From Candidatus Zixiibacteriota bacterium (GTDB lineage: Bacteria; Zixibacteria; MSB-5A5; GN15; PGXB01), in assembly GCA_030591405.1 (NCBI GenBank), contig JAUVBC010000194.1, positions 1 through 5,003 of the forward strand: a stretch of DNA of 5,003 nt, read 5' to 3'. The position numbers were made by a program, and so were the translations under genes. Every line of letters starts with the position of its first letter. The first letter of the stretch is position 1. Positions 1-5,003 of the stretch are shown here, piece by piece. The notes beneath the pieces are model-generated. The model was not told the DNA's origin. It did not search any database and was given only the letters and a program-made list of their open reading frames with translations.

Positions 1-905
1 AAACCGAAATCGATAAAGCAGAAATTTATATTGGTGATCTGATTAATTATCGCCTCACCGTCTTTTTTGATTCTAATATTATTCTAACACCGCCGCCGAT
101 TGGCGCCAATCTGGGATCGTTTGATGTTAAAGATTATCAGGCCGACGACGAAATCGATCTCGACGATGGCCGTAGAAAAATTGAAAGTAGATTTCTTTTA
201 ACGACATTCACAACCGGCGATTATATTATCCCTCCGATTCCGATTGAATATATGATGCCTGATAGTACCAGGAAAATCCTGATCTCGGAGCCGATTGCTA
301 TCAGAGTCAGCTCGCTGCTCGCCGAGGATTCTGACACCCTTGATATTCGGGATTTAAAACCGCCGTTTGATTTTCAGGCATCCCGGGCCTGGTTGTATTA
401 TTTAATTGGCGGCATTCTCCTTGTCGGAGCGATTGTTTTCTATTTGATCTGGCGGCATCGTCGCAAAAAACAGTTAAAAAGCGAATGGGTCGATCCTCGT
501 CATCCGTGGGAAATTGCCTTTGAAGGTCTGGCGGTACTCAAAGAGAAAAATTTGCCGGCGGAAAATAAGTATAAGTTGTACTATATAGATCTAAGCGAAA
601 TCGTCCGCGCTTTTCTCGGGCGGATTTATAATATTGCGGTACTCGATATGACTACCGATGAATTTTGCGAAAATTTAACCGAGCTTGAAGTCACTGAAGA
701 TATGTACAAATGGATCAAAGCGTTTCTTGGCTTCGCCGATTTGGTCAAATTTGCTAAACATATTCCTGAAATAGAGAAAACTGAATCTGATTTTGGTGAA
801 TCGCATCAACTAATTGACCAGATCATGCATTCCGAATTAAGAAAAATGGCTGCGGCGCAACAGGCGGCTTCTCCCGAGAAAATTGAGGAGGGTGCCGATG
901 TTTAG
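1..905 (+). CDS. Bat-operon membrane protein with extracytoplasmic beta domain and DUF4381-like tail (5' partial)
   Basis: The reading frame is open from base 3 to the TAG at 903-905, so the gene starts upstream of the window. The ATG at 252 is internal, because clear domain sequence precedes it. About 300 residues are visible. Residues 1-128 look like a beta-sandwich domain of the kind seen in BatD, with GDLINYRLTV near the start and the segment TTGDYIIPPIPIEY at about 70-83. A single membrane helix lies at about 129-150 (bases 387-452), followed by the basic stretch RHRRKKQLK, which indicates that the C-terminus is cytoplasmic. The tail (about 165-280) resembles DUF4381: HPWEIAFEGL, then YYIDLSEIVRAFLGRIYNI and the TTDEF segment. 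Genes of this type commonly sit just before batA. Its role is unknown; a bridge between periplasmic and cytoplasmic Bat components is inferred from topology. I am confident of the frame and topology, less so of the family name. Confidence 0.85.
   Translation, partial: TEIDKAEIYIGDLINYRLTVFFDSNIILTPPPIGANLGSFDVKDYQADDEIDLDDGRRKIESRFLLTTFTTGDYIIPPIPIEYMMPDSTRKILISEPIAIRVSSLLAEDSDTLDIRDLKPPFDFQASRAWLYYLIGGILLVGAIVFYLIWRHRRKKQLKSEWVDPRHPWEIAFEGLAVLKEKNLPAENKYKLYYIDLSEIVRAFLGRIYNIAVLDMTTDEFCENLTELEVTEDMYKWIKAFLGFADLVKFAKHIPEIEKTESDFGESHQLIDQIMHSELRKMAAAQQAASPEKIEEGADV
885..892 (+). promoter_or_regulatory. Strong ribosome binding site for batA
   Basis: GAGGAGGG lies 5 bases before the ATG at 898, inside the end of the upstream gene. 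It decides the batA start: the in-frame TTG at 883 lies on top of this site and would have no ribosome binding site of its own. The stop of the upstream gene (903-905) comes after the batA ATG, so the two genes overlap by 8 bases and are probably translationally coupled. Confidence 0.8.
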
Positions 906-1935
906 ATTTGCTGGATTCCATCTGACCCTTTTTGAGCAGGATATAGTTATCCCGGCGCTGATAATATTTATTGTCGGTGCCGCGATTATTGCACTGATGA
1001 TATATCATCAGTTGACTCAAAAAAGAATCCGCTCGGCTTCTATAAAATACAGCGATTTAAAAATTGTGAAACGCTCAGCAAGAACCGGGCGAAGCCGTTT
1101 CAGATTTATTCTGACTGTTTTGCGTATTGCAGCGGTGGCGCTGCTGATTGTAGCTTTTGCCCGTCCACAAGCCGGAACCGAGAACCGCGAGGTGTCATCA
1201 GAGGGGATCGACATCATGCTGGCGCTCGATGTTTCCGGGTCGATGAAAGCCGAGGATTTTAAGCCGCAGAATCGACTGTATGTTGCCAAAGAAGAGATCA
1301 AAAAATTTGTCTCCAAAAGAGTCAGCGACAGAATCGGTCTGGTTATTTTTTCGGCCTCATCATTTACGCAGTGTCCCTTAACGCTTGATTATGGCGTCTT
1401 ACTTACCTTTCTCGATCAGGTAAAATTTGGGATGATCAAAGACGGCACCGCTATCGGAATGGCGCTGGCTAATGGCATCAATCGACTCAGAGAATCACCA
1501 TCAAAATCAAAGGTGATTGTATTGCTAACAGATGGCGTCAATAACGCCGGGCAGATCGATCCTCTGACTGCCGCCGGAATCGCCAAAACGATGGGTGTAA
1601 AGATTTATACAATTGGTGTCGGAAAACCGGGCAATGCGATGTATCCGGTTGATGATCCGATTTTTGGCAAAAGATATGTTTATATGCCAAATGAGATAGA
1701 TGAAGATGTCCTGACCGAGATCGCCAATAAAACCGGCGGAAAATATTTTCGGGCCAGATCAAGGGATGAATTGAGCGAGATTTATGATGAGATCGATAAA
1801 ATGGAAAGAACTGAAATAAAAGTAAAAGAGTATGTGCAGTATCGCGAGCTTTTTGTTCTTTTTGTTTATTTGGGACTGGCACTGTTGGTGCTTGAAATAC
1901 TGTTAAGCCAGACGATATTCAGGAAAATACCGTGA
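898..1935 (+). CDS. batA: BatA: membrane-anchored von Willebrand factor A domain protein
   Basis: The product is 345 residues, the usual length for BatA/BatB proteins. Membrane helices are at about 16-37, 71-88 and 318-336. The N-terminal two-helix part fits the aerotolerance-regulator N-terminal (BatA) domain and ends in the family-like ARPQAG at 88-93. The VWA domain spans about 104-305 and has a complete metal-ion-dependent adhesion site: DVSGS (D111, S113, S115), T184 in DGTAIG, and D212 in LLTDG. The segment TQCPLTLDY at 157-165 is also BatA-like. Basic residues after helix 1 (QKRIR) and between helices 1 and 2 (KRSARTGRSRFR) put that loop in the cytoplasm, so the VWA domain should face the periplasm. 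VWA domains bind protein partners through the bound metal; the partner here is unknown. The gene overlaps its upstream neighbour by 8 bases. The family assignment is secure; the aerotolerance role is historical and disputed. Confidence 0.95.
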   Translation: MFRFAGFHLTLFEQDIVIPALIIFIVGAAIIALMIYHQLTQKRIRSASIKYSDLKIVKRSARTGRSRFRFILTVLRIAAVALLIVAFARPQAGTENREVSSEGIDIMLALDVSGSMKAEDFKPQNRLYVAKEEIKKFVSKRVSDRIGLVIFSASSFTQCPLTLDYGVLLTFLDQVKFGMIKDGTAIGMALANGINRLRESPSKSKVIVLLTDGVNNAGQIDPLTAAGIAKTMGVKIYTIGVGKPGNAMYPVDDPIFGKRYVYMPNEIDEDVLTEIANKTGGKYFRARSRDELSEIYDEIDKMERTEIKVKEYVQYRELFVLFVYLGLALLVLEILLSQTIFRKIP

Positions 1936-1946
1936 TGAGTACAATT

Positions 1947-1950
1947 GGAG
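1947..1950 (+). promoter_or_regulatory. Ribosome binding site for batB
   Basis: GGAG lies 7 bases before the ATG at 1958, within the 22-base gap between batA and batB. This is the longest intergenic gap in the window. It contains no promoter-like pair of boxes and no hairpin. Confidence 0.65.
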
Positions 1951-1957
1951 TAGTAAC

Positions 1958-2968
1958 ATGAGATTTGCGTCACCGGAACATTTTCTACTGCTGTTTCTGG
2001 TTCTGTTTTTGATCTTCTTCTTTATTTGGGCGATCAAACGGAAACAGAAGATGCTGGCCCGTTTTGGCGATCTGTTTTTACTCATGAAAAATGCGCCGTA
2101 TCTGTCGTTTGCAAGGCAGGGCGGGAAAGCTGCTGTTATCATTGGCGGTCTGTTATTTCTAATTCTTACTCTGGCGCAATTGCAATGCGGAACTCATATG
2201 GAGATGATGCGGCGCGAGGGAATCGATCTGGTTATTGCTATTGATGTCTCCAATTCGATGCTGGCTGAGGATTTTAAACCGAACCGTATCACCAAGGCCC
2301 GCCAGGAAGTTCGCGGTATTCTTGAGCGTCTCGAAGGTGATCGCGTCGGACTGGTTGCTTATGCCGGTGAAGCATTTATGCAATCGCCGTTAACTCTTGA
2401 TTATGCCGCCGCCGAAATATTTCTTGATGTTATCGATGTCGGTCTGATTCCTCAACAGGGGACCGCTATTGGCGACGCCATCGAGAAAGCATCCGAGGCG
2501 TTTGTTTCGCAGGAACGGAAACATAAAGTAATGATTTTGCTCAGCGATGGTGAGGACCAGACAAATAAGGCTATCGAAGCTGCTGAACGGGCCCGTGAAG
2601 AGGGAATCAAAATTTATCCAATAGGAATCGGCTCACCGGTTGGTGAGCCAATTCCGGTCCTAAACCGAATGGGCGAAAATGTCGGGTCCAAAAAAGACAA
2701 AAACGGTGAGGTGATTGTCACCAATCTTGATGAAATAACTTTACAAAAAATTGCCCTGACGACCGGTGGGAAATATTATCGCGCCACCGCCGGTGAGATG
2801 GAACTCGATAAAGTGTATGAAGAGATCAGCAAGATGGAGAAAAAGGAACTTGAGGGGAAACTGATGATGCAGTATGAAGATCGGTTCCAATATCCGCTCT
2901 TTCTGGCGATACTTTTTGTGATCGGCGAGTTTTTTATCTCGGAGAAACGAAAGGTAAAAAAGGTATAA
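1958..2968 (+). CDS. batB: BatB: membrane-anchored von Willebrand factor A domain protein
   Basis: The product is 336 residues, with membrane helices at about 9-26, 57-74 and 311-328. The VWA domain (about 88-300) keeps every metal-site residue: DVSNS (D96, S98, S100), T169 in QQGTAIG, and D197 in LLSDGED. The region GSPVGEPIPV...KKDKNGEVIVTNLDE (225-259) is the insertion typical of BatB and differs from the matching part of BatA. Basic residues after helix 1 (KRKQK) and at the C-terminus (EKRKVKK) are predicted to be cytoplasmic, placing the VWA domain outside. It is a tandem paralogue of batA: the core segments (MLAEDFKPNR versus MKAEDFKPQNR, TTGGKYYRA versus KTGGKYFRA) align closely. After helix 2 it has LAQLQCGT where BatA has FARPQAGT, so the usual RPQ motif is lost. 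BatA and BatB proteins are thought to act in a membrane complex. The batA/batB naming follows gene order and the insertion. Confidence 0.93.
   Translation: MRFASPEHFLLLFLVLFLIFFFIWAIKRKQKMLARFGDLFLLMKNAPYLSFARQGGKAAVIIGGLLFLILTLAQLQCGTHMEMMRREGIDLVIAIDVSNSMLAEDFKPNRITKARQEVRGILERLEGDRVGLVAYAGEAFMQSPLTLDYAAAEIFLDVIDVGLIPQQGTAIGDAIEKASEAFVSQERKHKVMILLSDGEDQTNKAIEAAERAREEGIKIYPIGIGSPVGEPIPVLNRMGENVGSKKDKNGEVIVTNLDEITLQKIALTTGGKYYRATAGEMELDKVYEEISKMEKKELEGKLMMQYEDRFQYPLFLAILFVIGEFFISEKRKVKKV
2630..2649 (+). repeat. Perfect 8-bp inverted repeat inside batB
   Basis: GGCTCACC (2630-2637) and GGTGAGCC (2642-2649) are exact reverse complements around a 4-base GGTT loop. The structure encodes GSPVGEP in the BatB insertion. 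There is no following run of T, so it is not a rho-independent terminator. It may be a by-product of the codons, or it may form an mRNA hairpin within the coding region. Confidence 0.6.
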
Positions 2969-2972
2969 TATT

Positions 2973-3650
2973 ATGATGAGATTATTAGTATTCATATTCG
3001 TTGGTCTGCTGCTATTAGCGTCGTTTGTTATGGCTGATAATTTTGTTTTTGGACCGCCAGCCGTGCCAGATATAAATGTCACTACTGAAGAATACCAGAG
3101 CCGATTAGACAAAGTGATTGAAAACTCAAAAAGTTCAGATTACTTATATGAACTGGCATATTTGGCTTTGCAGATGGAAGATCTTAAAAAAGCTGAAGAT
3201 TATTTTAAATTATCACTAAAACGTGATAATTTTTCCGAGTCGTCTTATAAACCAAATATAAACTATTGGCTTGGTGAAATTTATGAGAAAAAGGGAGATT
3301 TATTTAAAGCGCAAGAGTTTTATGTAAAGCATGGCGACATCTATTTTATACATTTAGTTATGGCCAAAATCTACCGAGCAGATGAGATGTATGATTTGGC
3401 CGAACAGGAATATCTGGACGCACTTGAATTAGATCTTTTCAAACGATGTAATTATGAAGCTTATCCTCTTCTTATTGATATGTACATGGAATTGGAAGAA
3501 TTTAAAAATGCGAAACAAGCTACGAAAAAATATATAAAAAGGCTCAAGTCATTTGAAAAAGAAAATTCATGTGACATATCCAAGGCAGAATTTCAAAAGG
3601 AAATTCGCAAGGCTGAAGAGTTATTAGAAAATATAAAGAAGAAAAAATAA
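2973..3650 (+). CDS. Secreted TPR-like repeat protein of unassigned family, between batB and batC
   Basis: The product is 225 residues. A signal peptide is clear (MMRLL, hydrophobic core at about 3-17, probable cleavage after A21 in FVMADN), with no lipobox cysteine, so the mature protein should be soluble in the periplasm. The rest is helical with degenerate TPR-like repeats at about 56-88 (ELAYLALQMEDLKKAEDYF), 96-120 (YWLGEIYEKKGDLFKAQEFY), 123-153 and 163-193, then a Lys/Glu-rich C-terminus (about 189-225). It starts 4 bases after the batB stop and ends 2 bases before batC, so it is part of the operon. Its ribosome binding site is weak (AGG at 2961-2963), which suggests coupling to batB translation; the start could also be the next ATG at 2976. 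GC over 3061-3650 is about 32% by hand count, against about 48% in a batB sample. It could be a diverged BatC duplicate or an acquired gene. It lacks the BatC Gln/Glu tail, and I do not assign a Bat letter. Confidence 0.85.
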   Translation: MMRLLVFIFVGLLLLASFVMADNFVFGPPAVPDINVTTEEYQSRLDKVIENSKSSDYLYELAYLALQMEDLKKAEDYFKLSLKRDNFSESSYKPNINYWLGEIYEKKGDLFKAQEFYVKHGDIYFIHLVMAKIYRADEMYDLAEQEYLDALELDLFKRCNYEAYPLLIDMYMELEEFKNAKQATKKYIKRLKSFEKENSCDISKAEFQKEIRKAEELLENIKKKK

Positions 3651-3652
3651 TT

Positions 3653-4375
3653 GTGAAGTTTATATTTTTCATATTAAGCTGCCTGCTGGTTTTGGCACCA
3701 AATATACTGGCCGATGATTTCACCGATCTGGTTGGCAAAGGCAATACAGCGGTTAAAGAAGGTGATTATCAAACGGCATTAGATTATTATCATCAGGCAG
3801 AAGTGGAACGCCCCGAGACTCCGGAGCTTGAATATAATATGGCCGGCGCATTATATCATGACAAAAAATATGAAGAAGCGGTTGATAAACTTCAAAGATC
3901 GTTGGTTTTGCAGGATGTAAATAAAGAGGCGGCGGCTCATTATAATCTCGGCAGCGTCTATTACCGGATGGGCGATTATCAAAAAGCGATTCAATCTTAT
4001 CAAAGATCGCTGGAGCTGGTCCCTGAAGATATTGATGCCAAATACAACCTTGAGTTAGCTCGCAAGATGCTGAAAGAACAGATGAAACCAGAGAATAAAG
4101 ATAAGCAGGAGCAGGAACAACAGGAGCAGCAAAAGAAAGATCAGGAGCAGGAACAACAGGATGAACAGCAACAAGAACAGCAGCAACAGGACGAACAAGA
4201 ACAACAGGAAAAAAATCAGGAGCAACAACCACAGCCTCAGGAACGTAGTGAAGATGAAATGTCAAAAGAAGATGCCGAAAGAATACTAAACGCCTTAAAA
4301 GATGATGAAAAAGATTTACAGAAAGAACAGCAGCGATTCAAGGCACAAGGCAGTTACCAGGGGAATGATTGGTGA
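3653..4375 (+). CDS. batC: BatC: secreted TPR protein with Gln/Glu-rich tail
   Basis: The product is 240 residues starting at GTG; the previous stop lies two bases upstream and only a weak purine run (GAAGAA at 3638-3643) precedes it, so translation probably depends on coupling. The signal peptide is residues 1-20 (NILA, then DDF). C10 sits too early in the hydrophobic core to be a lipoprotein site. Three TPRs follow at about 23-56, 57-90 and 93-126, with the usual pattern of small and aromatic residues (for example YNLGSVYYRMGDYQKAIQSY). Residues 152-196 are a Gln/Glu-rich tract: 25 Q, 11 E and 3 D in 45 residues. The end returns to ordinary sequence, with SKEDAERILNAL at 204-215 and a terminal NDW, both of which I recall as typical of BatC proteins. 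TPRs bind partner proteins; here probably BatA/BatB or BatD in the periplasm. The family call is strong and the partner is inferred. Confidence 0.92.
   Translation: MKFIFFILSCLLVLAPNILADDFTDLVGKGNTAVKEGDYQTALDYYHQAEVERPETPELEYNMAGALYHDKKYEEAVDKLQRSLVLQDVNKEAAAHYNLGSVYYRMGDYQKAIQSYQRSLELVPEDIDAKYNLELARKMLKEQMKPENKDKQEQEQQEQQKKDQEQEQQDEQQQEQQQQDEQEQQEKNQEQQPQPQERSEDEMSKEDAERILNALKDDEKDLQKEQQRFKAQGSYQGNDW
4106..4240 (+). repeat. Low-complexity CAG/CAA/GAA/GAG tract in batC, with a 20-bp direct repeat
   Basis: This 135-base tract encodes residues 152-196 of BatC and contains only four T (4141, 4162, 4216, 4237). An exact 20-base direct repeat occurs at 4106-4125 and 4142-4161, an offset of 36 bases (12 codons), each copy beginning CAGGAGCAGG. 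The tract uses both CAG and CAA for Gln, so it is not a pure triplet run. The pattern suggests growth by slippage or unequal exchange and makes the tract likely to vary in length between strains. Confidence 0.85.
4359..4364 (+). promoter_or_regulatory. Ribosome binding site for batD
   Basis: AGGGGA lies 7 bases before the GTG at 4372, inside the last codons of batC. It supports GTG as the batD start. The start overlaps the batC stop as GTGA (4372-4375), a common arrangement for translational coupling. Confidence 0.7.
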
Positions 4376-5003
4376 TTAGGCTGATTACAATATTATCGAT
4401 TCTGATGTTATCGGTTGCGGTTTCGGCTCAGGATGAAGTTAAGATCGAGATGCATATTGCCCCGGATACAATCGGTATCGAGGATCAGGCCTTTCTGGCG
4501 ATAACTGTGACCGGATCCGGCTCGCTGCCCAAACCTGATCTGCCTAATCTTTCTATGTTCGAGGTCAGCTCGCAGGGGACATCGACCAATATCTCCATTG
4601 TTAATGGTAGTATGGAATCGACCCACGCCTATAATTATATGCTTTTCCCCAAAAGGCAGGGTACGTTTGTTATTAAACCGGCCTCAGTCGTATATAAACG
4701 GAAGCGATATCAATCAAAAGAAGTGACTCTAACCGTTTTAGATGCTGGAATCGGGACGCCAAAAACTTTGGAAAAAGCGGCAGAGTCGAGTGATGGCGAA
4801 AAGCGTGATGTGTTTTTACTGGCCGAATTAAATAAAAAGAAAGTTTATGTTAATGAGCAGGTGACCCTGACGATAAAATTCTGCCATGCGGTCAGCCTTC
4901 TCTCGCAACCGGATTACACGCCCCCGCAAACAACCGATTTCTGGTCCGATGCAATTGAACCCCAGCGGACATATTATCAATATATCAATGATCGTCGTTA
5001 CAG
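4372..5003 (+). CDS. batD: BatD: secreted beta-domain protein of the Bat operon (3' partial)
   Basis: The frame runs from the GTG at 4372 to the window end, giving 210 complete residues of a family that is usually well over 500. A signal peptide occupies residues 1-19 (hydrophobic core LITILSILMLSVAVSA, then QD). The first beta-rich unit follows: FLAITVTGSG, then NLSMFEVSSQGTS at about 60-72, and YNYMLFPKRQGTFVIKPA at 87-104, the family-like signature ending in strands that lead to TVLDAG. A second unit begins at about 146 (DVFLLAELNKKKVYVNEQV) and continues to the edge. BatD proteins are normally anchored by a later C-terminal membrane helix, which would lie outside the window. The start overlaps the batC stop by four bases. 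The biochemical role is unknown; it is presumed to work with the VWA and TPR proteins in the periplasm. The family call rests on these motifs and on gene order. Confidence 0.92.
   Translation, partial: MIRLITILSILMLSVAVSAQDEVKIEMHIAPDTIGIEDQAFLAITVTGSGSLPKPDLPNLSMFEVSSQGTSTNISIVNGSMESTHAYNYMLFPKRQGTFVIKPASVVYKRKRYQSKEVTLTVLDAGIGTPKTLEKAAESSDGEKRDVFLLAELNKKKVYVNEQVTLTIKFCHAVSLLSQPDYTPPQTTDFWSDAIEPQRTYYQYINDRRY

Noticed and set aside
883..897. TTG at 883 as the batA start
   Set aside because: This would put the strong GAGGAGGG site inside the coding sequence and leave the TTG without a ribosome binding site. The ATG at 898 is spaced correctly from it.
252..905. ATG at 252 as the start of the first gene
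   Set aside because: The same frame is open without a stop back to base 3 and encodes a coherent beta-rich domain ending in IPPIPIEY directly before this Met. There is also no good ribosome binding site before it.
1538..1882. Minus-strand open frame of 114 codons within batA
   Set aside because: It is antisense to the VWA domain of batA, has no ribosome binding site that I can see, and its Ser/His/Arg-rich product looks like reverse-frame translation.
2964..2969. TATAAT, a perfect -10-like hexamer just before the TPR gene
   Set aside because: It lies only three bases before the ATG at 2973, so a transcript from it would start within the coding region. No -35-like hexamer sits 16-18 bases upstream. 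It looks like a by-product of the batB stop codon in AT-rich sequence.
3680..3682. C10 of BatC as a lipoprotein cysteine
   Set aside because: The cysteine lies after only about eight residues, in the middle of the hydrophobic core, and the preceding residues (ILS) are a poor lipobox. Cleavage after A20 (NILA) fits a standard signal peptide better.
3753..4265. Open frame of 170 codons on the minus strand opposite batC
   Set aside because: It is antisense to a convincing batC. Its length comes from the Gln/Glu tract, where a T-poor coding strand leaves few stop codons on the other strand; its Val/Pro/Ala-rich product matches nothing I recognise.

Overview
The window is a dense, single-direction (+ strand) segment of a Bat-type operon, the MoxR/von Willebrand A gene cluster first described as 'Bacteroides aerotolerance'. 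Six genes run head to tail with junctions of -8, +22, +4, +2 and -4 bases. No intergenic stretch exceeds 22 bases, there is no terminator-like structure between genes, and no convincing internal promoter. The first and last genes run off the window, so the operon continues on both sides. In related clusters a MoxR AAA+ ATPase gene and a DUF58 gene lie just upstream, but they are not in this window.

Layout: (1) 1-905, the 3' part of a membrane protein with an extracytoplasmic beta-rich domain, one membrane helix and a DUF4381-like cytoplasmic tail; (2) 898-1935, batA, a three-helix membrane protein with a VWA domain; (3) 1958-2968, batB, its tandem paralogue; (4) 2973-3650, an AT-rich gene for a secreted TPR-like protein that I cannot assign to a named Bat family; (5) 3653-4375, batC, a secreted three-TPR protein with a Gln/Glu-rich tail; (6) 4372-5003, the 5' part of batD, a secreted protein with repeated beta-sandwich-like domains.

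How they may work together: charge distribution around the membrane helices places both VWA domains on the outer (periplasmic) face, where the TPR proteins and BatD should also be exported. Gene 1 has its N-terminal domain on that side and its C-terminal domain in the cytoplasm, so it could link a periplasmic VWA/TPR/BatD assembly to the cytoplasmic MoxR/DUF58 partners. The family's biochemical role is not settled: aerotolerance, envelope stress and chaperone-like assembly have all been proposed.

Organism: signal peptides, a probable periplasm and a full batABCD set point to a Gram-negative (diderm) bacterium. GC is around the mid-40s overall. Such clusters are common in Bacteroidota and other FCB-group lineages (including uncultured phyla such as Zixibacteria or Marinimicrobia), Spirochaetes and some Deltaproteobacteria. 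I lean to an uncultured FCB-type lineage, but weakly. Nothing here is a clearly new system. The most unusual item is the low-GC TPR gene between batB and batC.
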